Of a stretch of DNA of 60,984 nt, positions 1 to 9,671 are shown piece after piece. Below the pieces are notes generated by a model. It searched no databases. It had not been told where the DNA came from and was given only the letters and a program-made list of their open reading frames with translations. The stretch lies in NCBI GenBank assembly GCA_002362385.1, contig DEUB01000044.1:1-60984 (forward strand). Direction: 5' to 3'. The position numbers were made by a program, and so were the translations under genes. The number at the start of each line of letters is the position of its first letter. Position 1 is the stretch's first letter. Source of the DNA: Lachnospiraceae bacterium UBA3273. GTDB lineage: Bacteria; Bacillota; Clostridia; Lachnospirales; Lachnospiraceae.

Positions 1-3000
1 CTGGGTTATTTTTCCAAAGGCATTCCCAATAATAGCCCCAATCGTCTTGTGCCCGCTGGGATCCGCAAACGTCACAGGATTATTCTCCGCATAAGTATAC
101 CGGTTCTGGCTCAGGATATCCCTTACCCTTCCGGCATAAGTATCCCTGCTCGTAAAAGTCCCCGTCTCCACCTTCAGATACCTTGCCCTTAAGTACTGTA
201 ATCCTAAGCTCCCATGGGTGTATTCCCCGTTGTAGCCATAGCACGCCGCCTGGGTATTCGTCCGGCTTTCCAGACTTCCCTGTCCATAGACCGTCACACT
301 TCCTCCCGGCCCGTAGGTATAGCCCCTGGTCCCGCTTCCTGTCACAAGGTTTGCCACGCTTCCCGTTCCGGTGTAATAGTATGTCCCTGAGCCTGACCAC
401 ATGTCCGCCCTTACGCTTTTTCCTGCGCCTGCTCCCATTCCTGCACCGGCACCTGCTCCCGCGCCGGTGTACGTGCCTGCTTCCACACTGTAGCTCTCAC
501 GCCACACACCATAACTGTAGCCCGTCACGCTCTCCCCCAGGCTTCCGTTCACTGCACGTTCCAATAGCACCTGCTCATTGGAAAAGCTTACGTCATTCAC
601 ATATACGGCCTGCCTGTAGGCTTCACTGGAAAGCTCCTTCCCTGTGGATGCTCTTACCGCGCTGTTGACCAGCTCAAAGGGGCTTCCTTCTTCCCGGATG
701 CCATAGCTTCCCGCTGACAGGTCCGCTTCATACATTTCCTTTTCAAGAAGGACGCTTACACTGTCCCTAAAGCCCATCTTACCATGGAGCCATGCCTTGA
801 AAGGCGTGGGTGCAGGCAGGAAGATATCCGCCGCCTGGCAGAGCACGCCGTACCAGAAGGCCTTCCATCCCGGGCCGTCACTGCCGGCTGCTCCTGCTCC
901 GGATGCCGTTCCTTCTGCTCCTTCTGAATCTTCCCCGTTTTCATCCTCCTTATCCTTATAAGCGCCGTTCTCCGGCAGGGCCGCCGTTTCCCTTGTGTCC
1001 GGCACTTCTCTCCCGCCTTCTTTTTCTGTTCCTCCTCCGGCATATCTTCCGCCGGATGCGCCCGTCATGTTCCCGGGGGTTTTGTTCTCTTTATCCCGGC
1101 TCCCTGCACTTCCGTTTCCCTCCGCAGTTTCGCCGCCTCCTGCCGTTTCGTCTCCCGGCATCCCGCTTTCCGCATCCTCATCATCCACGGTTTTGCCGCC
1201 ATCCGTTTCTGAAGGCGTCAGGTCTTCCTCCTGATCCTGGCCTTTCGGCACTCTCATGGCCTCATTCTTTTTAAGTTCCGGGGCGTACTCCATGGTAAAC
1301 ACCCTGTTGCCGTTCCCGTCATACAGCGCCGCCAGCAGCAGGTTGTCCTGATCCATGACAGCACTCAGGCGGTCTGCGGCATCATACTGATAGTATCTCA
1401 CACCGCCCTCTGCCGCTGCATTCTCTTCCCGGATGAGGTTCCCTGCACCATCGTAAGTGTAAACAGTTTCTCCCCGCTCACTGTCCTCCGACCGGATCAT
1501 ACGGCCCGCCTCGTCATAGGTATAGGTTACCGTGCTTACGGAACCGTTCCTGTCCGTGCCCATCCTGATCCTGTTCCCTGCCGGGTCATAAACATAGGAG
1601 GTGGTCACTTTTTCCCTTTCCTTCTTCCCGTCTGCCGTGGACGTTGTCTGGGAAAGCACGGCGCGGATGAGCTGTGACATGCCGTCGTATTCGTAAGTAT
1701 ACTCCTGCTCCACGGTCTCCTCTTCCAGACAGAGCCTTGTTTCCTCTTTTATGATATTTCCCCGTCCGTCATAAAGATATCCATAGGCGGAGATGACTTC
1801 TCCCTCATGGTAGTTGGCAAGTCCTCTGACCCGCCCCAGCTTGTCATAGGCGATGCGGGTCTCCCCGTCCTCCCGGAGGGCCCGAATCAGGTTCCCGTCA
1901 GCGTCATAGGCATACTCCGTCGTCTTCCCCTCAAGGGTGGTCACGCTTGTCATCCGGTCAAGGGCATCGTAAGTATAGGAAACCTTCCTGCCGTCGGGAT
2001 AGACCACCTCCGTCACGTTTCCGTAGATATCGTAGTGGTAGAAAACGGTCTCCCCCCTTCCGTCCGTGGCGCTTAGGAGCCGTCCTGCCCTGTCGTAGGT
2101 ATAATGGCTCTTTCCCGTCACGTCTTCCATATCGGTAAGCCTTCCCATACTGTCATAGCTGTAGGATGCATCGGAAAGACTGTCTCCCGACTCCTTCCTT
2201 ACCAGGCGGTCAAGGGCATCGTAATCATACTCCGTGACAGTGCCGTTTTCGTCCCTGTATTCCATGATCCGTCCCATTTCATCATAGGTATTGGCGGACC
2301 GGTTCCCCGCAGGGTCTGCAGTCCCTGTCAGGTTTCCTGCTTTATCATAAGTATAAGAGGCCGTTCCCCCGTTCCCGTTTGTCACTCCCGTCAGATCGCC
2401 TGTCCCGTTATAGGCATAGGTAACCACAGAGTTTTCCCCGGATACAGCCACGATTCTGTCAAGGGCGTCATAAGCGTAGGCATACTGCTCCTCCCCTGCC
2501 AGGTTTTCCCCTGTAAGCCGTCCTTTGATATCATAAGTATAGGTATTCCGGATCCCTTCCGCATTTACCACGGCAGTCAGGTCCGAGAGGCTGTCGTACT
2601 CATAGGAGGTCTCCGCCCCGCCCGGGGAGACAGCCTTTACCATGCGGTCCCTCTCATCATAGCCGTAGGCTGTTTTTCCGCCTAGAGGGTCCGTAACGCC
2701 TGTCAGGTTCCCGTTTTTGTCATAGCTGTAGGCTGTGACGCGTAACTTCCCTGCAGCAGTTCCGGCATTTTCAGGGGCTGCCGTTATCCCGGCATCCCCC
2801 AGCCCTTCCGTCAAAAGCTGCCCTTCCGTATCATAGGAAAGCTCCCGGTAAAGCCCTGCCGGATCCGTAATGCCCGTGACCCTGCCGCATTTATCATACC
2901 TGTAACGGTAAGTCCCGCCATCGGCATAGGTCACTTCCGTTAAGTTTCCTGCCCCGTCATAGGCATAGGACGTTTTTCCGCCAAGGGCATCCGTGATCTT

Positions 3001-6000
3001 ACTGATCCGGTTCAGGCTGTCATACCCATAGACTGTCTTCTGTTCTTTGTTCCTCATAAGGGCGGTAACATTCCCCGCCGGGTCATATTCATAGGCAGTT
3101 TCCAGTCCCGTGGGGCCTGTGACCTTTGTGATATTTCCTGCCTTATCATAAGCATAGCTGTAAGCCCCTTCATTGGGAAGGGTCTTTTTTATCAGACGGT
3201 CCGATCCGTCGTAAGCATAAGCGGTCTGTGTCCCGTCAGGAGCCGTTTCATTTAAAAGATTTCCACACAGGTCATAGGAATAGACCGTTTTATTTCCCAG
3301 CGCATCCTCCGCCTCTATCAGACGGTCCATTTCATCATAGGTATATTTCGTAAGCCTTACGCCGCTCTCCTTTACGGCAGTGAGATTTCCCGCAGGGTCA
3401 TAGGCAAGAAGGTCTTCGCTTCCGTCCTCGCGGGTCACTCCGGTCACCCTGTTTAAAGGGTCATAGGTATAGAGGACCTGATTCCCCGAAGGGTCCGTGA
3501 TCCCTGTGACATTTCCTGCCCCGTCATAGCTGTAAGCTGTCCTCCGGAAAAGGGAGTCCGTCACTTCCTTAAGGTTTCCCGCAGGGTCATAAGCATAAGC
3601 CGTAACGCCTCCATCCGGGGCGGTCTCTTCTAAAAGCCTTCCCGCCCTGTCATAGGAATAAGCCTGTACCGCTCCCAGAGGATCTGTGATCCTTATCAGA
3701 TTTCCATTATTATCATAAGCTAATTCCGCTTCATTTCCCTCTGCATCCCTGATCCCTGTCAGACGGTCTTCCGGATCATATCTGTATTCTGTCCGGTTTC
3801 CTTTTGCATCGGTCTCATTCAAGACATTTCCGTAAAGGTCATATCCATAGGTCGTGGTCCCGCCCAGTTCATCAGTAAAGGCGGTCAGGTTTCCCACGGG
3901 ATCATACTCATATTTCCTGATCCCTCCCAGGGCGTCGGTCTCTTCTATGGTTCTGTCAAAGGCGTCATATTCATAAAAGACGCTGCGTCCCAGGGCATCC
4001 GTTTCCTGTAAAAGCCTTCCTCCCTTATCATAGGCATACTGCGTGATCCCCCCGTCGGGCGCAGTTTCCGTTATAAGGTTCCCCACGGCATCATAAGAAT
4101 AGGAAGTAGTCCTTCCCATCACATCCGTCACTTCCGTGTTCCTCCCGAGGGCGTCCCACCCATACAGGGCCGTCTGGTTTAAGGCGTCCGTTACCTTTAA
4201 GAGGTTCCCGTTCTTATCATACCCGTATGCCGTCACATAGCCCCTGCCGTCCGCAGAGGATATGAGACGTCCCAAAAGGTCATAGGCATAGCGGTGCTTT
4301 GTGCCGTCGGGAAGGGTCTCAGTTATGAGGTTTCCCATGGCGTCATAGGCATAGGCGGTGGTATTTCCTTCCCCGTCCGTCCATGTGCGGACATTTCCGT
4401 TTTTATCATAGGTATATCCGTCCCGGCTCCCGTCAGGATAGATCTTACCCGTCAGATTTCCCGCCTTATCATAAACATATCCGTATTCCGCCCCTGATGC
4501 CGTGGCCTCCTTTACCAGACGGTCTTCCTCATCATAGGCAAAGAGGAGGGTCCTGTCCTTTCCGTCGGTTTTTTCGATACAGTTCCCGTTCCCGTCATAG
4601 GTACAGGTTTCCGTAAGCCCGTTTGCAAGGACAGTGGTAATGACCTGTCCGTTTTTATCATATCCGTAAGAAGCAACTGACGTGCCGTCCCTTGTGACGG
4701 ATGTAAGGTTCCCGGCAGGGTCATAGGCGAACTCTGTCTTGATCCCTTCTTCATCCGTATGGGAAAGGATCTGTCCGTAAGAAGCATCATAGGTAAGCCG
4801 CTGCTTATTCCCCATGGGGTCCGTTATGCTTATGATGTTGTCATGGTCATCATAAGCGTACACATAGCTGCCGCCCAGGGCGTCCGTCTGCTTTATGAGA
4901 CGGTCCATGGCGTCATAGCTGTAGGATGTCACGTTCCCCTCCGGGTCTTTTCCGCTTAAACGGTTCTCATTGGCGTCATAGGTGTATTCGTATCTGTTTC
5001 CTTCCGGATCTGTTACGGAAGTGATGTTATTGCCCTTATCATAGGCATAAGCCGTTACTCCTCCGCGGGCATCCCTTATGGCTCCCACCAGTCCCGTTTT
5101 TCCGTAGGATATGGTAACGGTGCCTCCCTCCGGCTGCCTGATGGTTGTAAGCCTTCCCAGAAGATCATAGGCATAGGCTGTGGTATTTCCTGCCCCGTCC
5201 CTGCGGCTTGTAAGCCGTCCCATGGCGTCATGGGAAAATCTGCCCGTGACCCTTCCGTTGATCCGCGTTTCAGTCAGGCAGCTGCCGCTGTAGCTGTAGG
5301 TCAGGACATTCCCGTTAGCGTCAGTCTGCTTTATAAGACGGTTCCTTCCGTCATAGGAAAAGGCTGTCACATTTCCTTCCCCGTCCGTAAGCTTTGTAAG
5401 GTTCCCCGCACTGTCATACTCCGCCCTTGTGGTGCTGCCGCAGGCGTCGGTAACGGCAGTCAGATGGTTTTTCTTATCATAGGCATAACGGGTCCTGATC
5501 CCCGCCCCTTCCTTTTTTGTAATGTTTCCCCGGCTGTCATAGGTAAATGTCATCTCCACTCCGGCCCGGTCATTCTCCTTTACCATCCATCCGTTTTGGT
5601 ATTCCCTTTTTAACGCAGTTCCGTCGGGATAACGGATGGCTGTGGTCCGGTAAGCGCCGTCATACTCATAAACAGTCCTGTTTCCTTTGGCATCCGCTGC
5701 CACTGTCTTTCCGTTTCCATACTCCAGGGTAATCCTGCCCCCTGTTTCATTGATCTGGCCGGTTACCCTTCCCTCACTGTCATAGGTGTTGTACACCACC
5801 CTGACCCCGTTTTCATCATACCATGCAGTCATCCGGTGGTTTTCATCATAAATAAACCGCTTCACATTTCCATAAGGGTCCGTTACGGAGGTCAGGTTCT
5901 GTTTATTGTCATAGCCGTACCTGAAAATCCCTCCATTCGGCATGGTTATGGAGGAAATGAAGCCTTCCGGCGTGGCCGTAACGCCCATGGTAACGCCTTC

Positions 6001-8859
6001 TCTTATGATTCCCGTAAGCCTTCCGTTTAAATCCCTGTTTAAGGTCAGGGTTTCTCCGTTTTCTCCCCGGGTCTGAATAAGGCTCCCGTCTGTATCAAAG
6101 ATGCGTTCACTGTTGTTTTCTTCCGTAACCACATATCTGTATACGGTATAATTCTGCACGCCTGCCGAGAACTCTGCCTGGAGGGTGCCTACAGCTTCCC
6201 GCCTAAGCTTCATCTGGTATCCTTCCGGGGCTTTATAGTTATCATTGCCTTCCGGGGTAAAGATAAGGCTGCTCCCGTCTTCCCTGTTATAGGTAAGGGT
6301 CCCGTCCTCCCCTGCGCTGATGCTTTCATCAAACAGGGAGGTAAAGCCCCTGCCGAAGCTCCCCGCCCGGCCCGGGTTCTTAGCGTTATAGGAACGCTGC
6401 AGGGCAAAGGTACCGAGGCTGTCGCTGTAAGAAAAGTCTTCCTGGGCCAGGTAGAAATTCCCCGTGTTTAAGTTGACAGGTTCAAAACCGAATTCACAGT
6501 GTAAGGCACGTCCCAAAAGGGCGCTGTCAAGCTCCGCCTTCTCCCCATCGGAAAGCTCCGCCGGCTGGTAGGGGGTATCCTGATTCCTCCGGGGATTCCG
6601 GATAAAAAGAGTGTTGTTCTCCACAAGGAGCATGTCTGCCGCTTTGTTATCAAAAAGGATGGTCTCTAAGGGGACGCCGTAATACTCTGCTATCTTTCTC
6701 ATTGTATCATATTTAGACACCCTGTATATAATAAATTCATCACTTTTTACCCGGTCTCCCGCTTTTTCCTGGTATCCTGCCTGTGCATGGAAGGAATAGA
6801 GCCGGTCGTATTCAAAATCCGTAAAGGGCCTGGGTGTCTGCCAGTTGGACTTTACGTCTTGATACCTTAAAGTCCCTTCCGGATATATGGACTGGAAAAA
6901 GGAGCTGTCGGGAAACTTTTTCTGGTTCCCTATTCTGGGGAGCAGGCCCCCGTAGCCTTTGCTTTCATCAGAAAGCCCGTATTGCAGCATGGAGTAGGGC
7001 TTTGCCAGACCGTCTGCAAATACGCCGTAGCACTGCATCTTTCCGTCTGTTGTTGTCAGGGTCATGGGGCGCAGGTTTATGGTGGTGTCGGAAAGGCCGT
7101 AATCCATGGGCACGTCTCCGGTAAACTCCCACTCGACGGTAACGGCAGGGGTATAGGCGGGGTCCGGATAGTTCTCCGTTGCGAACACGGCGCCGGGCCG
7201 GGTCTCGTCGGAGGATATGAGCACAAGGCCGTGGCTTGCGTAGATGCTGTTCATCCAGCCGCTCACGGAATCTCTGATATCAAACCTGTGCCACCCTTCC
7301 CCCGCGGGTTTCATGGCGTCTTCCCCTGCAATGTAGCGGTCGATCCCCACGGAATTGTCCCATGTGATATCCTCATAATGGAGGGATTCGTTCAGGCGGT
7401 AGCATCCTATGTCAAAGCCGGTCTGGTCATTGAGCTGGTAAATGTCCAGATACGCGGAGAGCACGTCCACGCCTTTTGTCCCCGCCCCGATACCCTGGTA
7501 GAGGAAGGTGGTAATGATATAGCTCCTCGCTTTTCCCAGGGCATCAAAGTAGCCGCAGAAGCTGTTTACGTTTTCACGGTCCGCCCCTGCCATGCTGGCA
7601 ATGGTAAAGTTGTCGATCTCCCCCTTTAATACCGTCACGCTGGGATCGATCTTAACGGGATAGATCCGCTCCGGGGAGGAAAGCCATTCCCTGTCCGCAA
7701 GGAGGGTTATTTCATAGGCGTCCTCCCTTTCCGTAAGGCTCAACGTGATCCCGTCGGAGACTGCTCCTGCCCCGTCGCTCATGCGGGGCGCGCTGATGAT
7801 GATGGAGGGATCCTCTTTTATGACACCATTGTCATGTTCTTCTCCTCCCGTTTTACTGTTTCCGGCATCAGTGCCTGCCGCATCGTTTGCACTGATAGTG
7901 TTTGTGCTTACTCCATTTTTGCCGGCATTGCTGCCTTCTTCAGTATCCTCCGTAACGGCATTTCCACTGACGCCGGAACACTCATTTTCATAAAGATAAA
8001 TACAGTTGTTTACCAGTTCTGCATATGCGCCTTCCTTTTCCAGGCGGTAGGTAAACTCCCTCCTCTCCTGGGGCGCTAAAAGGATGATATCCTGCTTTAC
8101 CCCGTTAGGCTCTGCGGCATACTGTACATCGATGTTTTCAAAGACTTCGTTGTAGCGGATGGCGTTTTCCGAGACCGCGCTTTTGTCATAGTCTCCCTCC
8201 AGGGGTTTTAAGAGAGCTTCCACTCCGTTTCCCGAAACGCTTACGGCAGTCCTGCCTGTATCCCCTGCTAAGAAGGTTATGGCAACGTCGCTTTCCTTAT
8301 TGGTATAAGCCTCTCCCTCCGCACTGTTTCCCGAAACAAGGGTATTGTCGATGGGCTTTTCCTCCCCGTTTTCCATGTAGGTGTTGGCATAGGAGGTAAA
8401 GATGGTCTTGTAGGTGCCCTCCGGGGTCTTATAAGTCCGGTAGTTCCTTCCTGTTTCTACAGGCTTCCCGTATAAGAGCTCCAGCTCCTCCTCCCCGTCC
8501 GCCTCAGGCTGTCTTAAGGGGGCTTCAAACGGAGCCGCCTGCCCGTCCAGTATTTCTGCCCCGCCAAAGTTTCCGGCGCCGGCCGCTTCCTCCGTGCCGT
8601 CCCCTTTCTCCATACTGCTCTCTGTGCCATCCTCCGTCCCTGTAAATACAGCGCTGCCGGAGACGGTAACCCCTTCCTTCGGCGCAAAGACGGACTTCTC
8701 CCACGCCGCTTTTTCTTCTTCCATTCTTTCCTGTTCCCTTTTTTCTTCCATCCTTCCCTTAAGCTCGGTCAGGTTCCCTGCCAGGACGGGAACCTCCCAT
8801 GTAATAAAAAGAAGGGCGGAAAGGACAAGGCAGAAAAGCCTTTTTCTAATGTCAGTCAT
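1..8859 (-). CDS. Giant Rhs/YD-repeat protein, 3' end outside the window
   Basis: One uninterrupted frame of 2953 codons runs from an ATG at 8859 to the left edge without a stop. The N-terminus (MTDIRKRLFCLVLSALLF) is a signal peptide, so the protein is exported. In order I see a DNRLRE-like region (about residues 410-580), a LysM-like domain (about 706-755), a DUF6531-like segment with LNTGNFYLAQED (about 785-880), about 70 YD repeats of roughly 21 residues (about 980-2520), an acidic Gly/Ser/Glu-rich linker, a Gly-Ala run and an RHS core ending NNPVTFADPSGH (about 2845-2938). Such proteins usually form a shell around a variable C-terminal toxin or effector; that tip begins just past the DPSGH motif and lies beyond position 1. 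The ATG overlaps the stop of the upstream membrane-protein gene by 8 nt, which suggests translational coupling. Cargo and target are unknown. Confidence 0.93.
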   Translation of the reverse strand, partial: MTDIRKRLFCLVLSALLFITWEVPVLAGNLTELKGRMEEKREQERMEEEKAAWEKSVFAPKEGVTVSGSAVFTGTEDGTESSMEKGDGTEEAAGAGNFGGAEILDGQAAPFEAPLRQPEADGEEELELLYGKPVETGRNYRTYKTPEGTYKTIFTSYANTYMENGEEKPIDNTLVSGNSAEGEAYTNKESDVAITFLAGDTGRTAVSVSGNGVEALLKPLEGDYDKSAVSENAIRYNEVFENIDVQYAAEPNGVKQDIILLAPQERREFTYRLEKEGAYAELVNNCIYLYENECSGVSGNAVTEDTEEGSNAGKNGVSTNTISANDAAGTDAGNSKTGGEEHDNGVIKEDPSIIISAPRMSDGAGAVSDGITLSLTEREDAYEITLLADREWLSSPERIYPVKIDPSVTVLKGEIDNFTIASMAGADRENVNSFCGYFDALGKARSYIITTFLYQGIGAGTKGVDVLSAYLDIYQLNDQTGFDIGCYRLNESLHYEDITWDNSVGIDRYIAGEDAMKPAGEGWHRFDIRDSVSGWMNSIYASHGLVLISSDETRPGAVFATENYPDPAYTPAVTVEWEFTGDVPMDYGLSDTTINLRPMTLTTTDGKMQCYGVFADGLAKPYSMLQYGLSDESKGYGGLLPRIGNQKKFPDSSFFQSIYPEGTLRYQDVKSNWQTPRPFTDFEYDRLYSFHAQAGYQEKAGDRVKSDEFIIYRVSKYDTMRKIAEYYGVPLETILFDNKAADMLLVENNTLFIRNPRRNQDTPYQPAELSDGEKAELDSALLGRALHCEFGFEPVNLNTGNFYLAQEDFSYSDSLGTFALQRSYNAKNPGRAGSFGRGFTSLFDESISAGEDGTLTYNREDGSSLIFTPEGNDNYKAPEGYQMKLRREAVGTLQAEFSAGVQNYTVYRYVVTEENNSERIFDTDGSLIQTRGENGETLTLNRDLNGRLTGIIREGVTMGVTATPEGFISSITMPNGGIFRYGYDNKQNLTSVTDPYGNVKRFIYDENHRMTAWYDENGVRVVYNTYDSEGRVTGQINETGGRITLEYGNGKTVAADAKGNRTVYEYDGAYRTTAIRYPDGTALKREYQNGWMVKENDRAGVEMTFTYDSRGNITKKEGAGIRTRYAYDKKNHLTAVTDACGSTTRAEYDSAGNLTKLTDGEGNVTAFSYDGRNRLIKQTDANGNVLTYSYSGSCLTETRINGRVTGRFSHDAMGRLTSRRDGAGNTTAYAYDLLGRLTTIRQPEGGTVTISYGKTGLVGAIRDARGGVTAYAYDKGNNITSVTDPEGNRYEYTYDANENRLSGKDPEGNVTSYSYDAMDRLIKQTDALGGSYVYAYDDHDNIISITDPMGNKQRLTYDASYGQILSHTDEEGIKTEFAYDPAGNLTSVTRDGTSVASYGYDKNGQVITTVLANGLTETCTYDGNGNCIEKTDGKDRTLLFAYDEEDRLVKEATASGAEYGYVYDKAGNLTGKIYPDGSRDGYTYDKNGNVRTWTDGEGNTTAYAYDAMGNLITETLPDGTKHRYAYDLLGRLISSADGRGYVTAYGYDKNGNLLKVTDALNQTALYGWDALGRNTEVTDVMGRTTSYSYDAVGNLITETAPDGGITQYAYDKGGRLLQETDALGRSVFYEYDAFDRTIEETDALGGIRKYEYDPVGNLTAFTDELGGTTTYGYDLYGNVLNETDAKGNRTEYRYDPEDRLTGIRDAEGNEAELAYDNNGNLIRITDPLGAVQAYSYDRAGRLLEETAPDGGVTAYAYDPAGNLKEVTDSLFRRTAYSYDGAGNVTGITDPSGNQVLYTYDPLNRVTGVTREDGSEDLLAYDPAGNLTAVKESGVRLTKYTYDEMDRLIEAEDALGNKTVYSYDLCGNLLNETAPDGTQTAYAYDGSDRLIKKTLPNEGAYSYAYDKAGNITKVTGPTGLETAYEYDPAGNVTALMRNKEQKTVYGYDSLNRISKITDALGGKTSYAYDGAGNLTEVTYADGGTYRYRYDKCGRVTGITDPAGLYRELSYDTEGQLLTEGLGDAGITAAPENAGTAAGKLRVTAYSYDKNGNLTGVTDPLGGKTAYGYDERDRMVKAVSPGGAETSYEYDSLSDLTAVVNAEGIRNTYTYDIKGRLTGENLAGEEQYAYAYDALDRIVAVSGENSVVTYAYNGTGDLTGVTNGNGGTASYTYDKAGNLTGTADPAGNRSANTYDEMGRIMEYRDENGTVTEYDYDALDRLVRKESGDSLSDASYSYDSMGRLTDMEDVTGKSHYTYDRAGRLLSATDGRGETVFYHYDIYGNVTEVVYPDGRKVSYTYDALDRMTSVTTLEGKTTEYAYDADGNLIRALREDGETRIAYDKLGRVRGLANYHEGEVISAYGYLYDGRGNIIKEETRLCLEEETVEQEYTYEYDGMSQLIRAVLSQTTSTADGKKEREKVTTSYVYDPAGNRIRMGTDRNGSVSTVTYTYDEAGRMIRSEDSERGETVYTYDGAGNLIREENAAAEGGVRYYQYDAADRLSAVMDQDNLLLAALYDGNGNRVFTMEYAPELKKNEAMRVPKGQDQEEDLTPSETDGGKTVDDEDAESGMPGDETAGGGETAEGNGSAGSRDKENKTPGNMTGASGGRYAGGGTEKEGGREVPDTRETAALPENGAYKDKEDENGEDSEGAEGTASGAGAAGSDGPGWKAFWYGVLCQAADIFLPAPTPFKAWLHGKMGFRDSVSVLLEKEMYEADLSAGSYGIREEGSPFELVNSAVRASTGKELSSEAYRQAVYVNDVSFSNEQVLLERAVNGSLGESVTGYSYGVWRESYSVEAGTYTGAGAGAGAGMGAGAGKSVRADMWSGSGTYYYTGTGSVANLVTGSGTRGYTYGPGGSVTVYGQGSLESRTNTQAACYGYNGEYTHGSLGLQYLRARYLKVETGTFTSRDTYAGRVRDILSQNRYTYAENNPVTFADPSGHKTIGAIIGNAFGKITQ
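1290..5930 (-). repeat. YD-repeat coding array with about 63-nt period
   Basis: The DNA shows a recurring unit of about 63 nt whose minus-strand translation follows the pattern YxYDxxGNLTxxTDxxGxxT. Copies differ enough that the array is recognisable mainly at protein level. It is the beta-shell part of the Rhs protein, not an independent repeat element. The count of about 70 copies is an estimate from span divided by period. Confidence 0.85.
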
Positions 8860-9469
8860 GGCTTTCCTCCTCCTTTCCGCCGGCAGGCAGCTGGGAATAT
8901 ATGAGGATGATGCAGATCAGGTCGATCATAAGGACGGTAAGATATCCAACGCCTTTTACTTCCTCCTGGAACAGGGAAAAGACCAGACGGCTTACCATCC
9001 GGCAGATAAAAAGAGCCGTTCCAAACATAAGGCCTGCCTTTATCTGCCCCGGCGTCCTTTTCACTTCCCATTCCTTATCTTTCCATCTCCCTAAAAGAAA
9101 GGAAATATAAATGCTTCCCAGAAGGGAGCTTAAAATTTCAACGATTGTTTTTCCTGTTTCTCCCGGAACAGAGCCGCTTATACCCAGACATAAGGATATC
9201 AGGGCGGTAAACAGAATGGTCAGGACTGCCCACAGGATGTAACAGGCAGGAATCATCCATACACCCTGTTTTCCAGCAGGTCCGCTTTCCGTCTGCCGGG
9301 CATCCTTCCGCGGCTTCTTTGCCTCGGCGCCTCCTGTCCCTACATTTTCTCTCTTCATCTCTTTCATCTTTTGTTTTCCCCTTTCCCCATAATCTTTTCC
9401 ACGGTCCCTTACGGCCCCTGCACGGCTTTTCTCACGGCCGTTTCCCGCAGTCTTATGATATTTCTTCAC
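8852..9469 (-). CDS. Small multi-pass membrane protein coupled to the Rhs gene
   Basis: This 205-residue protein has a charged, Arg/Lys-rich N-terminal 45 residues, then about four hydrophobic segments (beginning near VWMIPACYILWAVLT, IVEILSSLLGSIYISFLL, MFGTALFICRMVSRLVFSLF and YLTVLMIDLICIILIY). I do not recognise a family. The listed start is GTG at 9469, preceded by GGAAG; an ATG at 9367, preceded by GGGGAAAGGGG, is a real alternative and would remove most of the charged tail. Its last codons overlap the Rhs start (ATGACTGA), so the two are probably translated together. By context it may help export or anchor the Rhs protein, or give protection from it. This is inference only. Confidence 0.7.
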   Translation of the reverse strand: MKKYHKTAGNGREKSRAGAVRDRGKDYGERGKQKMKEMKRENVGTGGAEAKKPRKDARQTESGPAGKQGVWMIPACYILWAVLTILFTALISLCLGISGSVPGETGKTIVEILSSLLGSIYISFLLGRWKDKEWEVKRTPGQIKAGLMFGTALFICRMVSRLVFSLFQEEVKGVGYLTVLMIDLICIILIYSQLPAGGKEEESHD

Positions 9470-9560
9470 GGCAGTTCTTCCGGACTTCTTTTCATGACCG
9501 TCTTCTATGGCCGTTCTTTTTACTGCATTTCATGGCCGTTTTTCATGTAACATGACGATA

Positions 9561-9592
9561 AAAAACCGACAGCTTTTACACTGTCGGTTTTT
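9561..9592. terminator. Rho-independent terminator after the marR gene
   Basis: A 12-bp stem (AAAAACCGACAG / CTGTCGGTTTTT) closes an 8-nt loop, with A/T tracts on both sides, so it could work in either direction. It ends the minus-strand transcript carrying the MarR gene and isolates the membrane-protein/Rhs pair. A second, weaker hairpin (GCTT/AAGC plus TTCC/GGAA) lies at about 9608-9645. Confidence 0.85.
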
Positions 9593-9671
9593 ATTGTATA
9601 CTATCTAATTTTTCCATGCTTCCCGTATATGGAAAGCATCGGAAAGTTTCTATTAATTTTTTATAAACTTT

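Noticed and set aside
410..480. Gly-Ala codon run as a microsatellite of regulatory interest
   Set aside because: It stays in frame within the Rhs protein and is adequately explained as a flexible linker.
1290..5930. Regular spacing of about 63 nt resembling a CRISPR or satellite array
   Set aside because: Units are degenerate, contiguous and in frame; the period equals the 21-residue YD repeat.
183..8079. Many plus-strand open frames, some over 190 codons, between 183 and 8079
   Set aside because: All lie opposite the Rhs frame and are Pro/Arg/Val/Ile-rich mirror translations of YD repeats, with no ribosome sites.
9440..9555. Imperfect copies of CATGGCCGT/CACGGCCGT near the membrane-protein start
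   Set aside because: Copies are short and irregularly spaced; I could not show a defined repeat or site.
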